From NCBI RefSeq assembly GCF_014647655.1, contig NZ_BMPP01000005.1, positions 1 through 64,000 of the forward strand: a stretch of DNA of 64,000 bases. The letters run 5' to 3'. The notes below the pieces were generated by a model, which saw only the letters and a list, made by a program, of their open reading frames with translations, had not been told where the DNA came from and did not search any database. This document shows positions 57,224-64,000 of the stretch, piece after piece (positions within the stretch are counted from its first letter, which is position 1; every line of letters begins with the position of its first letter). A program made the translations under genes and the position numbers. This DNA comes from Deinococcus malanensis (GTDB lineage Bacteria; Deinococcota; Deinococci; Deinococcales; Deinococcaceae).

Positions 57224-57242
57224 ATGTGCAACCCATGCACAT
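57224..57242. promoter_or_regulatory. Inverted repeat between murA and the RHH gene
   Basis: ATGTGCA-N5-TGCACAT, a perfect 7-5-7 repeat, about 140 bp upstream of murA and 45 bp before the RHH promoter -10 box region. Possible operator for either gene. Confidence 0.4.
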
Positions 57243-57263
57243 AGGACTGAACTGAGTTTTATG

Positions 57264-57292
57264 TTGAGCACACTCACCATGCGTGCTACCCT
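57264..57292 (+). promoter_or_regulatory. Promoter of the small RHH gene
   Basis: TTGAGC (57264-57269), 17-nt spacer, TACCCT (57287-57292); a 5' UTR of about 55 nt with GGAGAG before the ATG. Confidence 0.5.
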
Positions 57293-57352
57293 GAATAACG
57301 ACGGTCACGCCTGTCCGGAGGTGTTCAAGCGCGGCCCGCACACAGGAGAGGC

Positions 57353-57577
57353 ATGCCCAAGAAGGAACGCAAACGCCTGCAGGTGGTGATCAGCGAGGAG
57401 CAGGACGCCTTGTTGACTCGTACGGCGTATGAACTGTCTAGTCCAGAACGCCTGATCAGCAAGAGTGAAGTGGTGCGGCTGGCGATCGAGAAGATCGCCC
57501 AGGAGTTGGGTGAAGGGGCCCACCTGGAGGAATACCGCTCCATTCTGGATTCCGAAAACGTCAGCGACGACATCTGA
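57353..57577 (+). CDS. Small ribbon-helix-helix protein
   Basis: 74 residues: a basic start (PKKERKRLQVVIS), strand, then two helices with the RHH turn SKSEVVRLAIEKIAQEL (about 35-51), and an acidic tail. Likely a DNA-binding dimer. ACAGGAGAGGC precedes the ATG. No toxin partner is adjacent: the next gene is an envelope hydrolase on the other strand, so an antitoxin role is not supported. The palindrome at 57224-57242 may be its own operator. Confidence 0.7.
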   Translation: MPKKERKRLQVVISEEQDALLTRTAYELSSPERLISKSEVVRLAIEKIAQELGEGAHLEEYRSILDSENVSDDI

Positions 57578-57594
57578 ATCGCTCTGGAGAAGAG

Positions 57595-57636
57595 GAAGAG
57601 ACGCCTGGTCTGCAGACCAGGCGTCTCTTCTCTGGA
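57595..57636. terminator. Bidirectional terminator, 36-nt perfect palindrome
   Basis: Arms GAAGAGACGCCTGGTCTG (57595-57612) and its exact complement (57613-57630), then TCTGGA; between convergent genes. Confidence 0.7.
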
Positions 57637-57644
57637 CTGTTAAG

Positions 57645-58643
57645 TCATCGCCTGGCGGGCTGCTGTGCCACGACACTGCCCATGACCCGCCGGGCTCCCA
57701 GATAACGGGGAGCCCAGTAGCGGTCGGATAGCAGCCGGTCTACGGTAACCTCGCCTTTATAGCTGTTGGCGTTGACAAACTGGTCCTCACCCAGGTAGAT
57801 GCCGACATGGGTCACGCGGCCACTTCCAGCGGTATCGAAGAACACCAGGTCCCCCGGCTGCAGCTCAGAGACCTCCACCGGGACGCCAGCTGTCGCCTGG
57901 TCGGCGCTGACACGCGGCAACTTCACACCCAGCGGCGTGAAGACCTGCAACACGAAGCCGCTGCAGTCGAGTCCGGAGAGGGTGGTGCCGCCCAGCACAT
58001 AGGGCGTGCCCAGCAGCGCCATGGCCGTGCCGCGCCAGTCACCGGGAAGCGGACTGGCCAGAGGCGCAGGCGGGGCGCCGAGAACCCCCGTGAGCGAGAC
58101 CTGAGGTGCATTTCCCACCGCGGGAGCCTGGGTGGCCTGCACGGAAGCAGGATGCACAGCAGAGGGCTGTGCTCCTGACGATTTCTGAGCAGCCACCGCC
58201 GGCAACTTCAGTACCTGACCTACAGCGATCTTTGCCTCGGGAGCCAGGGAATTGAGGCCCAGCAGAACATCGACGCTCACCGCGTACTGGCGTGCCAGGG
58301 CATACAGTGTCTCGCCCGGCTGTACCACATGGGTCACCGGCACCTCACGCAGCCGCAGGACCTGACCCACCCGCAGATCCGGCGAACTGAGGCCGTTGAG
58401 GCTCAACAGCGCCTCGACCGGGATGCCTGCGCGGCGGGCCAGGTTATAGGCCGTATCTCCCGCCTGTACCACAACGGTCTGTGGCTGCGCAGTCACGGGC
58501 TGACCCGCCGGGAGGCTGGGGGAGGAGACGGACGCCCCTTTGGTGCTGGACCCACTGGTCTCGCCCTGGGCAGCTGCGACTCCAGCACTCAGGGCGCAGG
58601 TCAGCAGCAGGAAACGCAATGCGGGAAAAGCAGATTCAGGCAT
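57645..58643 (-). CDS. LysM-LysM-NlpC/P60 peptidoglycan hydrolase
   Basis: 332 residues: signal peptide (1-26, ending AAAQ), two LysM modules (VVVQAGDTAYNLARRAGIPVE and THVVQPGETLYALARQYAVS), a Ser/Ala/Pro-rich linker, and an NlpC/P60 domain with catalytic Cys in LDCSGFVLQ, His in VTHVGIYLG and a third polar residue in FVNANSYKG. A secreted D,L-endopeptidase anchored to the wall through LysM. ATG 58643 fits the signal peptide; the frame to 58721 is excluded. Confidence 0.92.
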   Translation of the reverse strand: MPESAFPALRFLLLTCALSAGVAAAQGETSGSSTKGASVSSPSLPAGQPVTAQPQTVVVQAGDTAYNLARRAGIPVEALLSLNGLSSPDLRVGQVLRLREVPVTHVVQPGETLYALARQYAVSVDVLLGLNSLAPEAKIAVGQVLKLPAVAAQKSSGAQPSAVHPASVQATQAPAVGNAPQVSLTGVLGAPPAPLASPLPGDWRGTAMALLGTPYVLGGTTLSGLDCSGFVLQVFTPLGVKLPRVSADQATAGVPVEVSELQPGDLVFFDTAGSGRVTHVGIYLGEDQFVNANSYKGEVTVDRLLSDRYWAPRYLGARRVMGSVVAQQPARR

Positions 58644-58806
58644 TCGTGGAGACTCACAGGGGGCGAGATGAGTGCAGACCAAAAGTTGCATAAATGTAAC
58701 GAGACTCGCGCACCGTAACATGCCCGCTCAGGCGTTGCCTAGCCCCCAGACTTCATGAGATCGGCTGTGCCGCTTTCGTGAGGATGCTGGCGCCTATTCT
58801 GTACGG

Positions 58807-60111
58807 ATGCTCTCGCGTGCCCAGGCGTGGCGCACCCGAACCTTCAGTGCGCTGCGTCACCCTCATTACCGCCGTTATTGGTACTCCCAGCTTCTCTCGC
58901 TGATCGGCTCCTGGATGCAGACCACTGCCCAGCAGTATCTGGTACTGGAACTTTCGGGCCAGAGCAGCGCCGCGCTGGGCTGGGTGACCGTGGCGCAGTT
59001 CCTGCCCAGCCTGCTGCTGTCGCTGTTTGCCGGGGCCGTGATTGACCGGGTGCCGCGCCGGCGGGTCCTGCTGGTGACGCAGCTGACGCTGCTGGGCACC
59101 GCCACCGCCCTGGCCGTCACCACACACCTGGGGGTGGTCACACTGCCGCTGGTGATGCTGCTGGCGCTGATTGCGGGCACCGCCAACGCCTTTGATATGC
59201 CAGCCCGCCAGAGCATGGTCGTGGACTTTGTTCCCCGCCACGACGTACCGAATGCCGTGGCCCTCAACAGTCTGTCGTTCAACGTCAGCCGCACGCTGGG
59301 GCAGGCGCTGTTCGGGGTGGTGGCGGCCCTGGGCGTGGGTTTGCTGGCGGCTGGCAACAGCGACAATATTGCCCGGCTGGCCCTGCCGTTTTACCTGAAC
59401 GTCGCCTCCTTCTTCGTGGTGCTCTATGTGATCGCCACCCTGCCCTTCCCGGAGCGTGAAAGCGCGCCGCATGGCAGCATGCTCGACGATGTGCGGGAGG
59501 GCCTGCGGTATGTGCGCCGCACGCCCGCTGTACGCAATGTGATGCTGTTGGTGGGCACCATGAGCCTGAGCATCGTTAACTTCAACGTGATCATTCCCTA
59601 TTACGCCCGGGTGGTCTTTGAGGCGCGGGAAGGAACCTTCGGGCTGCTGTCGGCGGCCTTTGGCATTGGTGCCATGGCGGGAGCCCTGTGGCAGGCCAGC
59701 AAGCCCAACCCCCTGCGCAACCTGCGGGTAGGCGCCATTATCCTGATCCTGAGTGCGGTGCTGCTGGCGCTGACCCCGACAGCCTCGCTGGCGGCCCCGG
59801 TTCTGGCCATGTGTGGCTTCGGCATGCTCAGCCTGCTGGTCAGTGCCAACAGCAGCGTGCAGCTCACCATTCCGGACCATCTGCGCGGGCGGGTCATGAG
59901 CCTGTATTCCTTTGTGCTGGTGGGCATGGGCCCGCCCGGCGCGCTGCTGTCGAGCACCCTGATCAGCCGTGAATTCATCCTGGGACCGCGCTGGGGTCTG
60001 GTGGTGCTGGCTGCCCTGGGCCTGCTGGCGCTGGCCGCGCTGTGGACCCGACTCCCCCGCACCTTCTCGGATGCGGGCGCTGCCCCGACAAAGGCACCAG
60101 TAGGCGGATAA
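58807..60111 (+). CDS. MFS transporter, EntS-like
   Basis: 434 residues with 12 predicted membrane helices: QLLSLIGSWMQTTAQQYLVLELSG at the start, AGAVIDRVPRRRVLL (MFS signature loop), and FDMPARQSMVVDFVP, typical of the EntS/MFS_3 exporter group. Substrate unknown; siderophore or drug export is plausible for the group. TATTCT (58795-58800) lies 6 nt before the ATG, leaderless. Confidence 0.88.
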   Translation: MLSRAQAWRTRTFSALRHPHYRRYWYSQLLSLIGSWMQTTAQQYLVLELSGQSSAALGWVTVAQFLPSLLLSLFAGAVIDRVPRRRVLLVTQLTLLGTATALAVTTHLGVVTLPLVMLLALIAGTANAFDMPARQSMVVDFVPRHDVPNAVALNSLSFNVSRTLGQALFGVVAALGVGLLAAGNSDNIARLALPFYLNVASFFVVLYVIATLPFPERESAPHGSMLDDVREGLRYVRRTPAVRNVMLLVGTMSLSIVNFNVIIPYYARVVFEAREGTFGLLSAAFGIGAMAGALWQASKPNPLRNLRVGAIILILSAVLLALTPTASLAAPVLAMCGFGMLSLLVSANSSVQLTIPDHLRGRVMSLYSFVLVGMGPPGALLSSTLISREFILGPRWGLVVLAALGLLALAALWTRLPRTFSDAGAAPTKAPVGG

Positions 60112-60157
60112 ATACCTTTTAAGGTAGGGCAGTGGGGAGGGCTGTTATGCTGCGGGC

Positions 60158-60319
60158 ATGGCTTCACGTCGTACGTCAGATCGCTCGCAGGTGATGATGA
60201 CCTGGACACTGGTCGTCCTCGCGGTCGGGGCGCTGCTGGGTATCGGGACCACTGCCGCTCTGATGGCCCGCAAGGACCGTCCCCTGCCAGATGACCCGGA
60301 CGCTCCCCTGTTCATCTGA
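60158..60319 (+). CDS. Small single-helix membrane protein
   Basis: 53 residues: basic start (MASRRTSDRSQ), one membrane helix (about 15-36, TWTLVVLAVGALLGIGTTAAL) and an acidic tail with DDPDAP. The positive-inside rule puts the N-terminus in the cytoplasm. TATGCT (60146-60151) lies exactly 6 nt before the ATG and a terminator follows the stop, which supports a real gene. No family recognised. Confidence 0.65.
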   Translation: MASRRTSDRSQVMMTWTLVVLAVGALLGIGTTAALMARKDRPLPDDPDAPLFI

Positions 60320-60344
60320 GTCCTCAGAGCATTTACCGGATCAC

Positions 60345-60377
60345 GCCGCCGGGGATGTCTTCTCGGCGGCTCTGTTT
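60345..60377 (+). terminator. Terminator of the small membrane protein gene
   Basis: GCCGCCG (60345-60351) pairs with CGGCGGC (60364-60370), followed by TCTGTTT. Confidence 0.55.
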
Positions 60378-60597
60378 CCGGTCCAGGTAGGCTGCTTCGA
60401 TCTGCGGACCGGGGGTTGCTGCTCTCAAGCCCTGGTTTGGCAAGCGCCCGCCCACTGGTGTTTGGAACTTCGTGGGTGAAAACGGGGAAATTTGTTGCTC
60501 CCACCGGACGAGCTTGCCCGCTTTCCAGCAGTGCCGGGGCAACAGGTGACCTGTGCTGTGGTCATTCCCGGCCCACTTCAAGCCTGGACGTGCCGAA

Positions 60598-62346
60598 TCA
60601 GAATGGCCAGACCCGGGGAATGACCAGCATGGCGACCACGAAGGTCACCAGCGTCAGTCCGGTGCCGACCCTGACAAAGTCCAGGAAGGTATAGCGGCCC
60701 GGGCCGTAGACCAGCATGCACGACGGCTCCAGCGGCGTGATGAACGAATTGCTGGCGGCCACGGTGATGCCGATGATGAACGGCCGAGGATCGTAACCCA
60801 GGGTTTTGGCCGTGCCGATGGCGAGCGGCAGCATCACCAGCGCGGCGGCCTGATTGCTCATGGGCTGGGTCAGCGCGACCGTCACGGCAAACAGGGCGGC
60901 CAGCAGTCCGTAGGGACCCAGTGGCTCCACTACCCCGGACAGTGCTCCGGTCAGGACCCTGGCCGCGCCGGTGGCCTCGAAAGCCGTGCCGAAGGCCAGC
61001 ATGCAGGCCACCAGCACGATGATCGGCCACTCCACCGCTCCGTAGGCCTCTTCCGGGGAGATCAGCCGCAGCATCAGGCTCAGGGCCACGGCCACCACCA
61101 CCGCCACGGCGAGCGGCACCACGCCCAGGCCACCCAGCACGACCGCCGTTCCGAACAGGAGCAGGGCAGCCGGGGCACGCCTGAAATTGCTCTGGCGCTC
61201 GGTCAGGTCTCCCAGCACCACCAGATGTTCGCCCAGGGCGTCCACCCGCTCGCTCCGTCCCTGAATGAGCAGCACGTCGCCTACCCGGATGCGCATGCGG
61301 CCCAGCCGCTCGAAGTTCTTGTCGCGCCGGTGCAGGGCCAGCACCGACAGACCGTAGCGTTCCCGGAAGCGCGACTCGCGTAGCGTGCGGCCCAGCAGAG
61401 GCGAACCCGGCATCACCACCGCCTCGACCAGCCGGACCTCGCCGCTCTCACCGGTCAGGGCCTGCAGTTTTTCCTCACTTCTGCTGACAATCCCCAAGGT
61501 ATTTTTGCCGGCCAGAATGCGCTCGGTCGCGCCCTCAACTGCCAGCGTGTCGCCTTCCTGAAGCTGAAAGTCAGGACGGGGAGCGTACACAGTCTGGTCC
61601 CCGCGGCGCACCGCCACCACGGTGAGCCCGTGATCGCGGCCCAGGCCCGAGTCGCGCAGGGTCTGTCCGGCCAGAGCACTGCCTGGGGCGACGGTCAGGT
61701 CGGCGAGATACGCCCGCAAGGATTCCTCAAGCTGTGCGTCGCGCTCGGGCAGCAGGCGTGGGGCCACAAAAAACAGATAGAGCAGGCCCATCAGGGCAAC
61801 CGGCAGGCCCACCCAGGCCAGCTCGAAAAAGCCCAGGGACTTCTGGCCGCTGGCCGGCAGGGCGCCTGAGACCACCAGGTTGGTACTGGTGCCGATCACC
61901 GTGATGGTTCCGCCCAGGATGCTGGCATACGCCAGTGGCATCAGCGCGCGGCTGGCCGCGATGCCCGCCCGGCGTGAAACTCCTGCTACCACCGGCAGAA
62001 AGACGGCGGTGGTGGCCGTGTTGCTGGTAAAGGCACTGACGCCCGCAACGGTGCTCAGCATTGAGCGCAGTGTGGCGGTGGGGTTTTTGGAGCGCAGGGC
62101 CAGCGCCGTTCCCACCCATTCGATCACGCCGGCCCGCAACAGTACCCGCGTCAGGATGAACAGCGAGGCCAGGGTCAGGACCGTCTCACTGCCAAAACCG
62201 GCAAAAGCCTCCTTGGGTTCAATCAGGCCGAGCAGCAGGAGGGACGAAAGCAGGCCCAGCGCGGTAACGTCCACTGGCAGCAGTTCGGTGGCAAACAGCA
62301 CCAGGGCCACCACAAACAGGAGGAGCAGGATGGTGACCGGGTCCAT
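60598..62346 (-). CDS. SLC13/DASS-type carrier with two TrkA-C domains
   Basis: 582 residues: two membrane halves (about 1-190 and 385-580) with a soluble middle of two RCK_C/TrkA-C modules (GSALAGQTLRDSGLGRDHGLTVVAV and GSPLLGRTLRESRFRERYGLSVLAL without their ends). Paired carrier signatures: SNTATTAVFLP and NQAAALVMLP, plus GTSTNLVVSG. Members move sulfate, dicarboxylates or other anions with sodium. It starts 5 bp after lysK and may be cotranscribed; a functional link is not evident. Confidence 0.88.
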   Translation of the reverse strand: MDPVTILLLLFVVALVLFATELLPVDVTALGLLSSLLLLGLIEPKEAFAGFGSETVLTLASLFILTRVLLRAGVIEWVGTALALRSKNPTATLRSMLSTVAGVSAFTSNTATTAVFLPVVAGVSRRAGIAASRALMPLAYASILGGTITVIGTSTNLVVSGALPASGQKSLGFFELAWVGLPVALMGLLYLFFVAPRLLPERDAQLEESLRAYLADLTVAPGSALAGQTLRDSGLGRDHGLTVVAVRRGDQTVYAPRPDFQLQEGDTLAVEGATERILAGKNTLGIVSRSEEKLQALTGESGEVRLVEAVVMPGSPLLGRTLRESRFRERYGLSVLALHRRDKNFERLGRMRIRVGDVLLIQGRSERVDALGEHLVVLGDLTERQSNFRRAPAALLLFGTAVVLGGLGVVPLAVAVVVAVALSLMLRLISPEEAYGAVEWPIIVLVACMLAFGTAFEATGAARVLTGALSGVVEPLGPYGLLAALFAVTVALTQPMSNQAAALVMLPLAIGTAKTLGYDPRPFIIGITVAASNSFITPLEPSCMLVYGPGRYTFLDFVRVGTGLTLVTFVVAMLVIPRVWPF

Positions 62347-62351
62347 GACGA

Positions 62352-63449
62352 TCAGCTCCGGGCGCCCAGGGCCAGCCGGGTCAGGGCGTCGGTCAGCACG
62401 GCGACCGAGCGATCGTACTCCTGCAGGTCCAGCCGCTCTTCCGGGGTGTGGTCCAGGGCGCTGTCCCCCGGGCCATACGCCAGGGTCGGAACAGGCCAGT
62501 GCCCGGCGACCACGTTCATGTCACTGGTTCCCGTTTTGACCTTGAAGACCGGGGTGCCGCCCCGGGCTCGGATCGCCACGCGCATCGCGCGAGTCAGGAC
62601 ATTGTCTTTGGGATAACGCACGGCGCGTTCCTGGCCGGTGAACGACACGACCAGTCCAGGCCGGTCTCCCAACAGGTCCAGAATCGCGGTCTCGGCCTCA
62701 GCCGGCGAAAGGGCTGGCGGCAGACGAAAGCCCAGCGTGGCCCGCGCAATCTGCTGAACGCCGTCGGTCGAAGCCTCCAGGCTCTGGATGGTGGCCTGAA
62801 CAGCGTCGAAGACCCCACCTCCCTCAAATCGTGCGGCGGCCCAGGCTCGCACCCGGAACCAGGCTTCGGTCAGATCATCCGCTGCGCTGGTGCCTTCGCC
62901 GGCTGTGTGGAAGTTGTCCTTGACAACCTGAAGACGGGCCACCAGCCGCCCCTTATAGCCCAGGGTCAGCCCGGCCCAGCTGCTGGGTTCCCCGATCAGC
63001 ACCAGGTCCGGCTGCAAGGCGGTGCGGATGTGCCGGGCGCCACGGCTGCTGGGCGCCTCCTCCTCGGTGGCGCCGATCACGACAAAACGCGCCGCACGCA
63101 GGGCATTTTCGGGCAGCGCCGCGACCGCCGCCATAAAGGCGCACAGCGGACCCTTGGCGTCCACGCTGCCGCGTCCGTGCAGGACCCCGGTCTCGTCCAC
63201 AAACACTGGCAGGTCCCCCGGAACGGTATCCATGTGACCCAGCAGCGCCACCGTCAGCGGTCCGGTTCCGCGCTCTCCTACTGCATTGCCGGCCTCGTCG
63301 ATGCGGGTGTCGAACCCTCGGCTGGCCATCCAGCCAGTCAGGAAGGCCGCCACCTGATGCTCCTCACCAGACAGCGAGCGAATCCGTACCGCTTCGACAA
63401 TCAGGTCCCGGGCCGCCTGGGTTCCGGGGCCCAGAGCGTCAGCGGACAT
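62352..63449 (-). CDS. lysK: LysW-lysine/ornithine hydrolase, LysK-like (M20 family)
   Basis: 365 residues of the M20 peptidase family: zinc ligands in [21 protein letters not shown], and the catalytic Glu pair in [27 protein letters not shown] is typical. Length and motifs match Thermus LysK, which frees lysine from the carrier protein LysW in the aminoadipate pathway; ArgE or DapE are the alternatives. The ATG at 63449 lies inside the end of the upstream gene (11-nt overlap). Confidence 0.82.
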   Translation of the reverse strand: MSADALGPGTQAARDLIVEAVRIRSLSGEEHQVAAFLTGWMASRGFDTRIDEAGNAVGERGTGPLTVALLGHMDTVPGDLPVFVDETGVLHGRGSVDAKGPLCAFMAAVAALPENALRAARFVVIGATEEEAPSSRGARHIRTALQPDLVLIGEPSSWAGLTLGYKGRLVARLQVVKDNFHTAGEGTSAADDLTEAWFRVRAWAAARFEGGGVFDAVQATIQSLEASTDGVQQIARATLGFRLPPALSPAEAETAILDLLGDRPGLVVSFTGQERAVRYPKDNVLTRAMRVAIRARGGTPVFKVKTGTSDMNVVAGHWPVPTLAYGPGDSALDHTPEERLDLQEYDRSVAVLTDALTRLALGARS

Positions 63450-64000
63450 CCAGGGGCCTGCTCTCCGGACCCGCGCTTTGGTGGCCGTGGGTGTTCTGGC
63501 CCAGGTGGATCGCCATGGCCGTGAGCAGACGCGCCGCTTCCGACAGCACCGTGAGGGTAACGGTGCCCACCCCGCCGGCCAGCAGGGTCCACAGGCCTTC
63601 GAGGCGCTGGCCCCCCAGGAACTGGAAGATTGCGAGTAGTACGGCCCCCACGAACAGCACCACGCCCAGGAAGCGCAACCGGCCCGCGAGCGCGGCGACC
63701 GCTTCGGCCTGGGCGCTCAGGTGGGGGATCTGGGCGCCTGGCTTCACCACCGCCTCGGTGGTCGTTTCCGTCATGGCAGCACTGGGAGGCGGCTCTGTGG
63801 CAAGGGTGGCCCCCGGTGCAGGTTCGCTGAAGGCTGGTCTCTGCCGCGCCTCGTCCAGCTGCGGCTCTGGCCTGGGGTCCTCTTTGGCCTCGGGGCGCTT
63901 GGCCGCGGGCGAGAATCCGGACGAGGTGATCACCACCCGCTCGGTGCGCCGGGACGGATCAGTGGCGGACGCAGGTCCGGAAACGACGCCTGGCACAGGT
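63439..64000 (-). CDS. Membrane protein of unknown function, start not settled
   Basis: The frame is open to the window edge (a GTG at 63996 is possible); an internal ATG at 63774 could be the real start. Seen: a Pro/Ala/Glu-rich disordered N-terminal part, then two close membrane helices (about FLGVVLFVGAVLLAIFQFLGG and LWTLLAGGVGTVTLTVLSEA without ends) and a polar tail. No family recognised. It overlaps the lysK start by 11 nt, suggesting an operon with lysK and the SLC13 gene. Confidence 0.5.
   Translation of the reverse strand, partial: PVPGVVSGPASATDPSRRTERVVITSSGFSPAAKRPEAKEDPRPEPQLDEARQRPAFSEPAPGATLATEPPPSAAMTETTTEAVVKPGAQIPHLSAQAEAVAALAGRLRFLGVVLFVGAVLLAIFQFLGGQRLEGLWTLLAGGVGTVTLTVLSEAARLLTAMAIHLGQNTHGHQSAGPESRPLDVR

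Noticed and set aside
57353..57577. RHH protein as an antitoxin
   Set aside because: No partner toxin frame follows; the next gene is a peptidoglycan hydrolase on the other strand.
60333..60581. 82-codon minus-strand frame upstream of the SLC13 gene's terminator region
   Set aside because: It lies across the terminator of the small membrane gene and has no start signal or family features.

Overview
The window is GC-rich chromosomal DNA that I read as Deinococcus. The reasons are: (i) many genes have a TANNNT -10 box only 5-9 nt before the start codon and no Shine-Dalgarno sequence, the leaderless style known from Deinococcus; (ii) the SulP carrier at 39440 resembles the Deinococcus SLC26 protein; (iii) a caa3-type oxidase is built from two fused proteins as in Thermus; (iv) there are paired GdhA/GdhB-like dehydrogenases, a LysK-like hydrolase, and a pyrR-pyrB-pyrC operon with a Thermus-like leader. 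I saw no rRNA, tRNA, insertion sequence, prophage or CRISPR. The content is mostly core metabolism, so the interest lies in regulatory DNA and in a few odd proteins.

Layout. 1-3600: truncated ftsH, a lipoprotein, a MazG/DinB/Nudix operon, era. 3724-4419: two gene remnants joined head to head by a deletion. 4466-12850: Yip1 membrane protein, DAHP synthase behind an aromatic attenuator, ttcA, a class A penicillin-binding protein, pnp. 13128-17600: metalloprotease lipoprotein, APH-like kinase, molybdopterin oxidoreductase, a small remnant. 17594-21250: Cys-less ArsC/Spx-like protein divergent from a MarR-two-VOC-esterase cluster like the Bacillus mhq system. 21256-29658: ruvB, SCO1, the caa3 oxidase (ctaC, ctaD) and heme A genes (ctaA, ctaB), DUF420. 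29727-36000: panB, an HTH/ribbon-helix-helix regulator, two glutamate dehydrogenase paralogs, prenyl diphosphate synthase, a stress protein. 36005-42800: pabC/pabBA, an Rrf2 regulator, SulP, pyrD. 42842-45700: pyrC-pyrB-pyrR with its leader. 45871-52000: Hsp20, then a c-di-GMP group (receiver, GGDEF, GGDEF-EAL). 52059-64000: nucleotidyltransferase-like protein, cyclophilin lipoprotein, Lrp/ald pair, murA, small RHH protein, LysM-NlpC hydrolase, MFS exporter, SLC13 carrier, LysK.

Most notable regulation. The DAHP synthase gene has a leader peptide with Phe-Phe-Tyr-Trp-Phe followed by mutually exclusive antiterminator and terminator hairpins. The pyr operon has a PyrR-type RNA site, a leader ORF that runs through an intrinsic terminator, and a stop overlapping the pyrR start. 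The HTH/RHH regulator at 30723 is preceded by ATCT/AGAT tetramers in an exact 10-bp register, which looks like a helically phased binding array.

Neighbouring genes often work together: COX subunits with heme A synthesis and copper insertion; the pabBA/pabC pair for p-aminobenzoate; the pyr genes for UMP; MarR, two dioxygenases and an esterase probably for quinone stress; Lrp next to alanine dehydrogenase. Many genes end in long perfect hairpins that serve both strands.
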